NCBI GenBank assembly: GCA_021791655.1
Contig: JAJYWD010000005.1
Span: 1-40,255, forward strand
Reading direction: 5' to 3'
From: Nanobdellota archaeon
GTDB lineage: Archaea > Nanobdellota > Nanobdellia > Parvarchaeales > Parvarchaeaceae
Length of the DNA: 40,255 bases
A program made the position numbers and the translations under genes. Shown here one piece after another: positions 31,555 through 39,506 of the stretch (position 1 is its first letter; the number at the start of each line of letters is the position of its first letter). The notes beneath the pieces are model-generated. The model did no database searches. It was not told where the DNA came from and worked only from the letters and a program-made list of their open reading frames with translations.

Positions 31555-32994
31555 CTATTGCGACGTTGACTGAAGAATCTCTGTTCTGATTTTCGTCTGC
31601 AAATCAGTTATGGCTTTGTTGATACGCACCGTATAAGGCTTCGGGTCGGTTATTCTAAGAACGTCTTTAGGAAGGGAAGCCAACTGTGCAGTGCAGTATT
31701 CCTTTATGGCTGGCACAGACGGAAATGCATATTGCAGGCGGCTCCCGGACACAACTTTGGTTAATAATTCCAGCTGATCGTTTCCAGGTTTTGTACCCCA
31801 CGGTGCGATCTCATCCTCGACGAAAAGGCCATCTTTTGATTTTCTGAGTACGGTGTTCATTCCTGGCAGAGTAGCCTTCGCTATATCATTGGTTAGCTTC
31901 ATTTTCGGGACGGGTTTGCCATCCTTCTCAACCTGGACCAGCTTGTAGACACCGCCCAATGCCGATACCTCACCGGTCTTACTCACAGAATTATAATTCG
32001 CGCCAGTTATCAGACGTGTGCCAACGCCATAGCTGTCAATAGGCGCATTACTCTTGGTTAACTCCTCGATCGCATACTCGTCCAAGTCACTACTAACGTA
32101 TATCTTGGTATCCTTGAATCCCTCAGAGTCCAGTATCTTCCTAACCTCTTTGCTCAAGCTCAGCAAATCTCCACTGTCTATCCTTACACCCTTCAGATCG
32201 AAACCCTTACTCCTTAGCTCTTTGCCGACTATGCACGCGTTCCTTGCGCCGCGAATCGTGTCATACGTATCTATCAGCAGTATTGTATTGTGGGGAAAGG
32301 ACTTAGCGTAATCTCTGAACGCTTCCAGTTCGGAGTCTCTTTCCTGAATGAACTTATGCGGCAGAGTGCCGACATACGGGATGCCGAACTTCTTGCCTGC
32401 CAACACGAGCGCGCTGCCAACGCAACCGCCGATATGTGCCGCCCTTGCGCCGATCAGCGCGGCATCGCGTCCGTGCGCTCTGCGGGAACCGAACTCCAAT
32501 ACGGTCTTCCCTGCGGCAGCGGTAACCATGCGCGCGGCTTTGGTGGCGACAAGCGTCTGAAAGTTTATCACATTCAAAATGTAAGTCTCAAAAAGCTGTA
32601 CGTCGATTGACGGGCCGGTTACGATCAAGACCGGCTCGTTCGGAAAAATCACAGTCCCTTCGGGAACAGCGTACACGTCTCCCGAAAACCTAAAATTCTT
32701 TAAGTAGGCCAAGAATTCTTCGCTGAAGTCATTGCCGGATGTGCGCGCCAACCACGCTAAATCATCCTCTGACACTCTGTAATTAAGCACGAACTTTATG
32801 ACTTGCTCCAAGCCGGCGAATATGGCGTATGAGCCAAGCTGGCTCGGGACTTTTCTAAAGAAGTAACTCTCCGTTATTTTTCCGTTGTGTATGGAATCGA
32901 AATCTGCTTTTCCAGAGGTAAGCTCGTAGTAGTCAAGAAAAAGGCCTAGGTCCGATTCCCGCATTATGGTATCGTCATTATTGTCATTTCCCAT
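31555..32994 (-). CDS. pncB: Nicotinate phosphoribosyltransferase
   Basis: PncB joins nicotinate and PRPP (ATP-coupled) to nicotinate mononucleotide, the entry to NAD salvage. This 479-aa protein shows SYFFRKVPSQLGSYAIFAGL, EPVLIVTGP, NFQTLVATKAARM, EFGSRRAHGRDAALIGARAA (phospho-histidine region), VRIDSGDL and YGVGTRLITG. Length fits the longer PncB branch. It stands divergent from pncA-like and nadE, the two further NAD salvage genes. A TATA-like element around 33023 lies 29 nt upstream of its ATG, so the mRNA is probably leaderless. Confidence 0.88.
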   Translation of the reverse strand: MGNDNNDDTIMRESDLGLFLDYYELTSGKADFDSIHNGKITESYFFRKVPSQLGSYAIFAGLEQVIKFVLNYRVSEDDLAWLARTSGNDFSEEFLAYLKNFRFSGDVYAVPEGTVIFPNEPVLIVTGPSIDVQLFETYILNVINFQTLVATKAARMVTAAAGKTVLEFGSRRAHGRDAALIGARAAHIGGCVGSALVLAGKKFGIPYVGTLPHKFIQERDSELEAFRDYAKSFPHNTILLIDTYDTIRGARNACIVGKELRSKGFDLKGVRIDSGDLLSLSKEVRKILDSEGFKDTKIYVSSDLDEYAIEELTKSNAPIDSYGVGTRLITGANYNSVSKTGEVSALGGVYKLVQVEKDGKPVPKMKLTNDIAKATLPGMNTVLRKSKDGLFVEDEIAPWGTKPGNDQLELLTKVVSGSRLQYAFPSVPAIKEYCTAQLASLPKDVLRITDPKPYTVRINKAITDLQTKIRTEILQSTSQ

Positions 32995-32996
32995 AA

Positions 32997-33029
32997 GCTA
33001 ATTATATTAGCACTGCGTCTAATTTAACT
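32997..33029. promoter_or_regulatory. Divergent promoter of the NAD salvage genes with palindrome
   Basis: The 47 bp between pncB and pncA-like hold overlapping promoters. GCTAATTATATTAGC (32997-33011) is a perfect GCTAAT/ATTAGC palindrome around TAT and also contains the TATA-like stretch for the forward genes. The reverse TATA box is near 33023. A regulator bound to the palindrome could control both directions at once. Confidence 0.45.
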
Positions 33030-33041
33030 GTGAGATATGAT

Positions 33042-33701
33042 ATGCCAAACAAGGCTCTGCTTGTCATCGACATGATAAAAGACTTCGTGTACAAGGACGT
33101 AAATCCATCTCTGGCGGTGGACAACGCTTACAAAATGGTGATGAAACTGAGGGAACTGGAAGAAAGCGCCGTCAAGAACAATATACCCATTATATACTGC
33201 TGTGATGCGCACAGAAAGGGTGATTCCGAGCTTAAAATCTGGGGCGACCATGCTATGGAAGGCACTAAGGGCAGCGAAATAGTCGATGATCTTATAACGG
33301 ACAACATGATGACGATAAAACGCAATCCAAAACTCGATGGTCTCCTTGATGACGATGAGAAAACGCCAAATTTATCTCACGAGGAAATAGTCTTGGGTCA
33401 CAAGATATTCAGGGTCGATAAGGGCACATACAACGCTTTCTTTAACACCGCTTTGGATAATCTTTTAAAGACTCTGGGAGTAGACACAGTCTACATCACT
33501 GGCACGGTGACCACCGTATGCGACCTTAATACGGCGGCCGGTGCCGCATTCAGGGGATACGACGTTGCTGTCGTAAAGGACTGCGTTGCCGACGTAACCG
33601 ACGAAGCAAATTCTTTCGGGCTTGATTACATGAGAAAAAATTACAACGCAGGGCTAAAATCTTTGGAAGAAGCAAAAAATGACTTTGAGGTAAAAAAATG
33701 A
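33042..33701 (+). CDS. pncA: Nicotinamidase (isochorismatase superfamily)
   Basis: The family converts nicotinamide to nicotinate, the substrate of PncB. The catalytic triad is visible: D in LLVIDMIKDF (10 from the ATG), K in FRVDKGTYNAF and C in TGTVTTVCDLN. Metal ligands are D and H in CCDAH, plus H in WGDHAMEGTKG, the nicotinamidase pattern. Its neighbours pncB and nadE make this role more likely than isochorismatase. The frame is open to a GTG at 33030, which is a possible start; I prefer the ATG at 33042. It overlaps nadE by 4 bp. Confidence 0.75.
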   Translation: MPNKALLVIDMIKDFVYKDVNPSLAVDNAYKMVMKLRELEESAVKNNIPIIYCCDAHRKGDSELKIWGDHAMEGTKGSEIVDDLITDNMMTIKRNPKLDGLLDDDEKTPNLSHEEIVLGHKIFRVDKGTYNAFFNTALDNLLKTLGVDTVYITGTVTTVCDLNTAAGAAFRGYDVAVVKDCVADVTDEANSFGLDYMRKNYNAGLKSLEEAKNDFEVKK

Positions 33702-34531
33702 TCGTGCCAGACGAGCTTGAATTGAACTGGGACAAGGCCTTAAACTATGGGATAAGCTGGACACGCGATTATTTCAAAACTGCTAAGGTAAACCGCGCCG
33801 TAATAGGTGTATCGGGCGGAAGCGACTCCGCACTTACTGCTTTCATAACCATGAAAGCACTGGGGGAGAAAAATGTTTCCGGCTTAATAATGCCGTTCAT
33901 AGGAGTAACACCTCTGGACGATATCAATGATGCAGAGGAGCTCATAAAGGCACTGAAAATAAACAGAATCTACAGCGAAATCAATCCCGTAGCGGATGCC
34001 TTTGGAGGCTTAGACCCGGCCCTAAAGAAACCGGAGAACAAAATTGCTCTAGCGAACTTACAGGCGAGGATAAGGATGGCCATGCTGTATAAGGAAGCCA
34101 ACATGCACGGCGCCCTGGTGGTAGGCACCGACGACAAGAGCGAAAACATACTGGGTTATTTCACGAAATACGGCGACGGCGGGGTCGACATGAATGTACC
34201 GGAATACCTTTACAAAACGCAGGTCAGGCGCTTACTGGAACACATCTCAGTGAAGGCAAACCTAAACGTGGCCAGGAAGATAGCAACAAAAGAGCCGTCT
34301 CCGAATTTATGGATTAATCACACAGCCGAAGAAGAGTTGGGCATGAAGTACGAAAGACTGGACCTGATACTGTTTTACTTATTCGACTCAAAAATAAAGA
34401 TGTCTCCGGGGGAAATCGCGAGGAACTTCAATGTTTCGGGGGATTCAGTTTCTAAACTACTCAAAATGATGGAGAACAACAAGCACAAACTTAGTCTCCC
34501 CCCAAGCCCCCCGAAGGCGGACCTAAGGTAA
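33698..34531 (+). CDS. nadE: NH3-dependent NAD synthetase
   Basis: NadE amidates nicotinate adenine dinucleotide to NAD using ATP and ammonia. This 277-aa protein has the PP-loop VSGGSDS (38-44), GDLTKYGD-like GYFTKYGDGGVDMNV, the ARIRMAMLYKEAN segment and KEPSPNLW. It has no glutaminase domain, so it uses free ammonia. The C-terminal tail (PPSPPKADLR) is proline-rich. It is translated with pncA (4-bp overlap). NadD, the missing link between PncB and NadE, is not in the window. Confidence 0.9.
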   Translation: MIVPDELELNWDKALNYGISWTRDYFKTAKVNRAVIGVSGGSDSALTAFITMKALGEKNVSGLIMPFIGVTPLDDINDAEELIKALKINRIYSEINPVADAFGGLDPALKKPENKIALANLQARIRMAMLYKEANMHGALVVGTDDKSENILGYFTKYGDGGVDMNVPEYLYKTQVRRLLEHISVKANLNVARKIATKEPSPNLWINHTAEEELGMKYERLDLILFYLFDSKIKMSPGEIARNFNVSGDSVSKLLKMMENNKHKLSLPPSPPKADLR

Positions 34532-34632
34532 GTAACCCTGCCGAAGTACGTGCAGGACGCCCGCGATTTCTCTTCGGATACGCCCACTGCTAATTGCGTG
34601 GGATATGCGAGCATATTTGTTAGCTGTCTGGC

Positions 34633-35046
34633 TTACTTACATAGAGAAGACTTTCTAAACCATACGACAGTAAGAAACAATGAAAAACATGCATGGATTG
34701 AAATCAATCTTAAAAGTAATAAATCCAGGTATGTAACGAAACCCATGAGTTTCTGTATCGTAACGCTATCATTCAGATAAACCGGTCCCTTCAAAAAGGC
34801 TTCCTCGTACGAGGTTTTGACAAGCCCTTTCTCCACCAAGTCCCTGCTCAGATAGAAAGTAGCATCACTATGGTAATCCTCCGCTGATATTATGAAATGC
34901 AGGCGCTTCTGTTTCATTTCTCCTTTAAGTCTCCTTAGAAAATCATGCGTAAGTTCCTTGTCGTAGGCCACAAACTGCAGATTGCGGATGTCATCGTCCA
35001 ATCCGCGGATTAGGTCCTCAATATTGTGTTTGCGGGCAATACACAC
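34633..35046 (-). CDS. Hypothetical protein, 137 aa, with a C-terminal hydrophobic segment
   Basis: A GTG at 35046 starts this frame, about 20 nt from a clear TATA-like TATTATAAATT (35059-35070). Residues 1-100 are charged and look like a folded soluble domain (HNIEDLIRGLDDDIRNLQF, LHFIISAEDYHSDATFYLS). The last 35 are hydrophobic (LDLLLLRLISIHACFSLFL) and may anchor it in the membrane. I recognise no family. The overlapping forward frame at 34550-34780 looks like a shadow. The 100 bp between nadE and this gene show nothing. Confidence 0.45.
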   Translation of the reverse strand: MCIARKHNIEDLIRGLDDDIRNLQFVAYDKELTHDFLRRLKGEMKQKRLHFIISAEDYHSDATFYLSRDLVEKGLVKTSYEEAFLKGPVYLNDSVTIQKLMGFVTYLDLLLLRLISIHACFSLFLTVVWFRKSSLCK

Positions 35047-35092
35047 AATTGATGCGGAGTATTATAAATTGTTTGGTCTTGTTGGAAGAAGT

Positions 35093-36568
35093 CTATGCAA
35101 ATGTGCGGTTCAGGGCCCAATTAATTGCATTACAAGAGTAAAACAACGGTCCAATTTTCAAAGACTCGTTGAATAGCCAGGAACAGGGCCCAGCTTCATG
35201 CAACTGTTGTAACACGTTTGCTGGCTGATTTTGTAGAAAGTTGTATACAACTTTGTGAAATTTACAATAAGATTGCCCGTAGATGTATACATCGGAAGCA
35301 TTTGATAGCAGAGGATAAGGAGAGCCCCAGTATGGGCCGAGCGTTACTATCGGCGTTCCATTGTAGACAGTGGGGGGACGCGGCTGTGCAGGCAACCCAA
35401 AATAATCAAGGATAACCCAGTCGGGCGAGACCACGGTGCAATTCGTGGTGTTATACACCGCCCTAAAGCTGTTAACCTGCAGGGCAAAATCATACGGCAC
35501 TGCCTGCGCCTGTGGCTGGTTTGCAAGCATGAAGAACGCCAACATTAGCGACAGCGCTGAAAACAGCAAGAGGGGGAGTATATGCTGCTTGTCAGCGAAA
35601 AATGCGACGCCCATAAGGACAAATACCAATGGAAGAAGAAAAAATCTAAACGCACCGAGGCCTCCTACAAAAAGGGCGTTTGCAGAATAGTAAGGATAGA
35701 TACCAAGCACAGCCGCAGAACCCAGAATCAGGGCATCCTCTCGACTCCCATTGAATTCCAGCTTTCTTTTAATGAAAAATATGAGCATAAGGATTATTGC
35801 TGGCACCACCAGCTCAAAAAATCCCAATAAGTTGAGAGAAACCGGCCGACCAACGACAGCTATGTATTCGAACGCCAGGGCGAGCGTGTAAATGAAATTT
35901 CCATACGTAATCAGATTGTACAGAAAGAACGGTATAAGTGCAGCGAAAAACACTGCTATGTTGGCCACGAACCTTACGAGTGATTTGAGGACATCTCTGT
36001 CTAAAACGAACAGCAGAAGCGGCGAAAAGAGGAGCGCATCATACTTCGAAACCAGCGCAAGCGCTAGGAAAATACCGGCATAGTACTTTTTACCTTTAAC
36101 AAAAGAGATAAAAATCATAAGAAACGATATCAGAAAAACCTCGGAACCGTTTTTTGCGATGTAGAATATCACGAAGGGATTAAAAAGTACGAACGTCAGC
36201 AGCAGGAAATCAACGCCAAACGAGCGGGAAAACTGCCATATGGCAATGAAAAACAGCAACACAGCAACGACCAGATAAGCGTATACCGCATAACCCCCGA
36301 ACACAAAGCCGAAGAGCCCTATTAGAAGACTCTCCAAGAGCGCACGCTGATTCTCGAAATAGAATCCATTGTGGAACAGGTAATTAGCGTTAAGTATCCT
36401 GACGAGCATGTCCCAGTTCAACAAGATATGAAACTGCAGCATGACAAACACGACGAACGACAGGAAATAAGCCAGGAGAACGTATTTCCTGTGCTTACTT
36501 ATGAAAAGTGAAAGTGCAGTGATCTCTTTTTCCAGCTTTGGGATATGTGGCTTACTTCTTTTTACCAT
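35093..36568 (-). CDS. Multi-helix membrane protein, GT-C-like (probable glycosyltransferase)
   Basis: This 491-aa protein has about ten to twelve hydrophobic helices in the first ~360 residues and a soluble C-terminal domain (~130 aa) with four cysteines and several N-x-S/T sites (NTTNC, NASD, NESL). The layout, with an early acidic site on the first outer loop (NWDMLVRILNANYL), is that of GT-C enzymes which use polyprenyl-phosphate sugars outside the membrane. It overlaps the start of a GT2-GtrA gene by 7 bp, and that partner could supply the lipid-linked sugar. No exact family is recognised, so the function is inferred. Confidence 0.6.
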   Translation of the reverse strand: MVKRSKPHIPKLEKEITALSLFISKHRKYVLLAYFLSFVVFVMLQFHILLNWDMLVRILNANYLFHNGFYFENQRALLESLLIGLFGFVFGGYAVYAYLVVAVLLFFIAIWQFSRSFGVDFLLLTFVLFNPFVIFYIAKNGSEVFLISFLMIFISFVKGKKYYAGIFLALALVSKYDALLFSPLLLFVLDRDVLKSLVRFVANIAVFFAALIPFFLYNLITYGNFIYTLALAFEYIAVVGRPVSLNLLGFFELVVPAIILMLIFFIKRKLEFNGSREDALILGSAAVLGIYPYYSANALFVGGLGAFRFFLLPLVFVLMGVAFFADKQHILPLLLFSALSLMLAFFMLANQPQAQAVPYDFALQVNSFRAVYNTTNCTVVSPDWVILDYFGLPAQPRPPTVYNGTPIVTLGPYWGSPYPLLSNASDVYIYGQSYCKFHKVVYNFLQNQPANVLQQLHEAGPCSWLFNESLKIGPLFYSCNAINWALNRTFA

Positions 36569-37569
36569 ATTACTTTCCAGACATACCCTTCAGATAGTAC
36601 ATATTTGAACACGAACGCCGCCAGTATGCCGATGAAATTAGCTGCCAGATACGACATAAAGTATGAAAGAAACAGGGCCAAAATGAAGTTTATGGAGAGA
36701 CCAGCGACTGCTACGACACCGAACTTACCTGCGGACGGGAAAAAGGGAGCTCTGGCCCCGAACGTTATGTAGTGGTTCAGCACGAAGTTTATGAAAGCAG
36801 AGATGATTATTGCCAGTGCCAACGCCGATATCAGGCTAGTCACGCGATAAAACACGAACAACAAGCCCTCGTTCACCGCTATACCGAAGACCCCTATCAC
36901 CAGAAAAATCGGAAAACGGTAGCTATTAAGAGACATTATCTGCGAGAGGAAATTCAGAATCACAGTAAGCGTTAGCTTCGATTTTCCATGCTCCCTTTCG
37001 CCGTATTTGTAGAACAACCTTTCTATTCTGGGCTTCTTCTTGAATGAAAGGAAGATATCAAGCATTATCTTGTATCCTCTAGGTTTTATCCTGCCCAAGT
37101 CCACCTTAGCAACCTTGAAACCGAAAAAGCCCGACATTGGGTCTTTCAGCGCCTTTAGCTGCGGTACGGCGGAATAAGCTATCGTGGAGCCTACTTTGGA
37201 GACAAGTGCACGGTGCGCGCTTCGCTTCCCTACCTTCACGCACTCCACGAAATCTGATTTGTCCAAAAGGCGGAATATCTCTGGGATACGGCTGTGGTCG
37301 TGCTCGAAGTCTGCGTCGGTGACCACAACCTTGGCATTTTTGCTCCTTATCGACTTTATGCCGTCCAGTACCGCGGAAGAAAGGCCGCGTTTATCTCTCC
37401 TGACGATAAGTCTAACGTTTTTGAAGCGCCCGCAAAGCTCTTCGGTGCCATCATTGGAATTGTCGTCCACTATTATCAGCTTAAGCTTACTCAATTGCGG
37501 CAGTAGTATCTTAAGATTTTCGCACTCCTTGTACGTAGGTATCACTACATAGTTCTCCGTGCCAGTCAT
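36562..37569 (-). CDS. Dolichol-phosphate sugar synthase-like GT2 fused to GtrA domain
   Basis: This 335-aa protein has two parts. Residues 1-215 are a DPM1-like GT2 domain (YVVIPTYKECENLKILLPQL, IIVDDNSNDGT, VVVTDADFEHDHSRIPEI with the DAD, DPMSGFFGFKV). Residues about 220-335 are a GtrA membrane domain with four helices (FPIFLVIGVFGIAVNEGLLF, FINFVLNHYITFG). It moves a sugar from a nucleotide onto polyprenyl phosphate, and the GtrA part may help flip it. It is the first gene of an operon with the GT-C-like protein. A TATA-like box (about 37592-37602) lies 27 nt upstream. Confidence 0.82.
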   Translation of the reverse strand: MTGTENYVVIPTYKECENLKILLPQLSKLKLIIVDDNSNDGTEELCGRFKNVRLIVRRDKRGLSSAVLDGIKSIRSKNAKVVVTDADFEHDHSRIPEIFRLLDKSDFVECVKVGKRSAHRALVSKVGSTIAYSAVPQLKALKDPMSGFFGFKVAKVDLGRIKPRGYKIMLDIFLSFKKKPRIERLFYKYGEREHGKSKLTLTVILNFLSQIMSLNSYRFPIFLVIGVFGIAVNEGLLFVFYRVTSLISALALAIIISAFINFVLNHYITFGARAPFFPSAGKFGVVAVAGLSINFILALFLSYFMSYLAANFIGILAAFVFKYVLSEGYVWKVIW

Positions 37570-37641
37570 TAAATTTAGTTACAATACGGCTAAATATAGT
37601 TGGATTTCAATATTGTAGCGTTAGCAATCCGCAAAAACAAA

Positions 37642-37725
37642 CGCCGAGGGCAGGATTTGAACCTACGAATCCTTTCGGAAACCGGTTCTCGAGACCGGCG
37701 CACTACCAGGCTATGCGACCTCGGC
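37642..37725 (-). tRNA. tRNA-Ser (anticodon CGA)
   Basis: The reverse strand folds as a cloverleaf: acceptor GCCGAGG/CCTCGGC, anticodon stem CCGGT/ACCGG with loop CTCGAGA (anticodon CGA), a long variable arm (TTTCCGAAAGGATTC) as expected for serine, and T-arm GTAGG-TTCAAAT-CCTGC. The discriminator is G. CCA is not encoded and no intron is seen. A TATA-like AAGTTTAAAG lies about 30 nt upstream. Confidence 0.9.
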
Positions 37726-37893
37726 ACAATAAGTATAGACAAATCCGGTCTTTAAACTTGTTCTGATTGTCATCACCTGGATATTACACACAAAATTACT
37801 TTGTATGCAAAATAGCGGTTTTGCCTGTAAAGTGTCATTTTTGTGTCATTTAGTATGCGAGGTTTTGACTCTAAGAATCCACTAAATTAGAAT

Positions 37894-37964
37894 TGCGGTC
37901 AGCGGGATTTGAACCCGCGTCTTCAGCTTGGAAGGCTGACATACTGCCACTATATTATGACCGC
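37894..37964 (-). tRNA. tRNA-Gly (anticodon UCC)
   Basis: The reverse strand folds as acceptor GCGGTCA/TGACCGC, D-arm with AGTGGCAGT, anticodon stem TCAGC/GCTGA around CTTCCAA (anticodon TCC), and T-arm GCGGG-TTCAAAT-CCCGC. The discriminator is A. CCA is not encoded and no intron is seen. It lies in the gap between the tRNA-Ser gene and the RAM-domain gene. Confidence 0.92.
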
Positions 37965-38098
37965 TTATGGGAATTTTTAAATCACCCAGTATTACTGATT
38001 TTATAATTAACTAGAATTAAAGGTTTAGTTAGATGACGGTTGCCGCTACTGTTACCCACAAAACATTGTCTGTCGGATTTTAGGATAAACGGCGAAGA

Positions 38099-38107
38099 TT
38101 TAAATAG
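38099..38107 (+). promoter_or_regulatory. TATA box of the RAM-domain/rpoN operon
   Basis: TTTAAATAG is centred 26 nt before the ATG at 38129, which fits a leaderless mRNA. The 165-bp gap from the tRNA-Gly gene to this start shows nothing else. Confidence 0.55.
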
Positions 38108-38128
38108 CATGCGGATACAATAAATTGC

Positions 38129-38356
38129 ATGGTAAAAGCGTTAGTGCTGGTCGGCATAGGCGCAAAGCACGGAAACGACGTATTCAACGAAGTGAAAAGA
38201 AAGAGAGAGGTAAAGATGTCCATGATGATATACGGCGAGTACGATGCTGCGTTCATAATCGACGTGCCGGGAGTTGCCGAGATACAGGATTTCGTAAGAG
38301 CCGTGCGAAAGACAGAAGGCATAACCACGACGGTAACTATGATAGAGATGGAGTGA
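38129..38356 (+). CDS. Stand-alone Lrp/AsnC ligand-binding (RAM) domain protein
   Basis: This 75-aa protein matches the C-terminal effector domain of Lrp/AsnC regulators: ALVLVGIGAKHGNDVFNEV, then YGEYDAAFIIDVPGVAEIQDFV and a strand ending TTTVTMIEME. It lacks the DNA-binding helix-turn-helix. Such stand-alone domains bind amino acids or other small ligands and can join full Lrp proteins. It lies 3 bp before rpoN in the same operon. Confidence 0.75.
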   Translation: MVKALVLVGIGAKHGNDVFNEVKRKREVKMSMMIYGEYDAAFIIDVPGVAEIQDFVRAVRKTEGITTTVTMIEME

Positions 38357-38359
38357 ATT

Positions 38360-38551
38360 ATGATACCTATAAGATGTTACAGTTGCGGAAAGCCGATAGC
38401 GCACCTATGGGAGACTTACCGGGAGAAGATAAAAGGAGAATCCCAAAAAAAGGCGCTTGACGAGCTCGGACTCAAGAGATACTGCTGCAGGGCGATATTC
38501 CTGGGCGCCTTAGAGGATGAAGTAGTAATAAACGTGGCGAATTCCGAGTAA
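38360..38551 (+). CDS. rpoN: RNA polymerase subunit N (Rpb10 homologue)
   Basis: This 63-aa subunit binds zinc and helps assemble RNA polymerase with subunits D and L. Key features are MIPIRCYSCGKPIAHLW (zinc ligands C6 and C9) and LDELGLKRYCCRA (C42, C43), the usual archaeal Rpo10 pattern. It follows the RAM-domain gene by 3 bp and probably shares its leaderless transcript. Archaeal rpoN is more often found with ribosomal proteins, which are not in this window. Confidence 0.95.
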   Translation: MIPIRCYSCGKPIAHLWETYREKIKGESQKKALDELGLKRYCCRAIFLGALEDEVVINVANSE

Positions 38552-38607
38552 TTTGAACCGCAATAAGCGCAACTAATTTCTATAACGCCCGATTTTGGAT
38601 GTATAAT

Positions 38608-39285
38608 CTACAGCTTGCCATCCCACTCGGCGAAAAATCTGGCGAGGTATTCTCGCATAAACCTCTCCCGTTTGAAAGCTATCTGTTTTCCGGTCTTAGT
38701 ACTCATCTTTTCCCTTAGGAGCAGGAGTTTTTCATAGAAGTGGTTTATTGTCGTCAATCCACCCTTCTTGTACTCTTCTGCCGACCTGTGCATAACGGGT
38801 CTTATCTTCGGATCGTACATTGGTCTCTTGTGAAAACCGCCATAAGCGAACGTTCTCGCGACACCTATAGCGCCAATCGCATCCAGCCAATCGGCATCGC
38901 GGACCACCATTCCCTCAATTGGAAGTGGTATGCTCTTGCCGAGAGCGCCCTGATAATTCATGTTTCTGACTATAAAACAGACTTTTGATGTAACTCCTTC
39001 GTCTACCCCCTGCGACTCAAGCCATTTTCTTGCTGTTCTCGGTCCGATCTCCTCGTCCCCCCCATGAAGCTTGTAATCGGCTATATCGTGTAGGATCGCT
39101 GCTAGCTGCACAACATAAGTATCTGCGTGCTCTTTTGCCGCTATCCGTTTAGCCATCTTCCAGACTCTGTAAGAATGCCACCAATCGTGACCGGTAGGCT
39201 CTCCTTCAAGCGTCGATTCCACGTATTTCAACGTGTTAAAAATTACTTGCTGCTTTTTCCTGTCTGTAAGATGAGAAATCGCCAT
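38608..39285 (-). CDS. HD-domain phosphohydrolase (YedJ-like)
   Basis: This protein of 225 aa has the metal-binding HD motif: GHDWWHSYRVW (H33/H37), LAAILHDIADYKLHGG (H66-D67) and a later aspartate in VVRDADWLDAIGAIGVARTF. The YedJ-like group hydrolyses small phosphorylated compounds, with the substrate unknown. The open frame runs on upstream, but that part lies on the antisense strand of tRNA-Pro, so I take the ATG at 39285 (MAISHLTDRKKQ). It is a single-gene unit that converges on rpoN. Confidence 0.75.
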   Translation of the reverse strand: MAISHLTDRKKQQVIFNTLKYVESTLEGEPTGHDWWHSYRVWKMAKRIAAKEHADTYVVQLAAILHDIADYKLHGGDEEIGPRTARKWLESQGVDEGVTSKVCFIVRNMNYQGALGKSIPLPIEGMVVRDADWLDAIGAIGVARTFAYGGFHKRPMYDPKIRPVMHRSAEEYKKGGLTTINHFYEKLLLLREKMSTKTGKQIAFKRERFMREYLARFFAEWDGKL

Positions 39286-39387
39286 ATTCTGTGTCAATAT
39301 ATCTGCATGAAGTGATAAACATTGCGTATGATTATATGTATAGCCGTATGCATATAAATTATGCAATATCAAAAATAGAGTGTACGG

Positions 39388-39461
39388 GGGGTGGTGATCT
39401 AGCTTGGTATGATACCAGACTTGGGCTCTGGATGTCCTGGGTTCAAATCCCAGCCGCCCCA
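39388..39461 (+). tRNA. tRNA-Pro (anticodon UGG)
   Basis: The forward strand folds as acceptor GGGGTGG/CCGCCCC (one G-T pair), D-arm with AGCTTGGTATGAT, anticodon stem CCAGA/TCTGG around CTTGGGC (anticodon TGG), and T-arm CTGGG-TTCAAAT-CCCAG. The discriminator is A. CCA is not encoded and no intron is seen. Confidence 0.92.
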
Positions 39462-39506
39462 TTTAAATTATTAGATAGGTAAACTTTGTATCAAACAAAG
39501 CAACGC

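Noticed and set aside
32042-32610. Forward ORFs inside pncB, gatA, M16 and other long genes
   Set aside because: They lie fully antisense to well-supported genes and show no family motif; they are coding shadows.
34550-34780. Forward ORF of 76 aa after nadE
   Set aside because: It overlaps the reverse 137-aa frame, which has a clear TATA box; the forward frame has no promoter or ribosome site and no protein-like pattern.
39286-39462. A 59-codon N-terminal extension of the HD-domain protein
   Set aside because: It is read from the antisense strand of the tRNA-Pro gene and its promoter region; the ATG at 39285 matches the start of the HD family.
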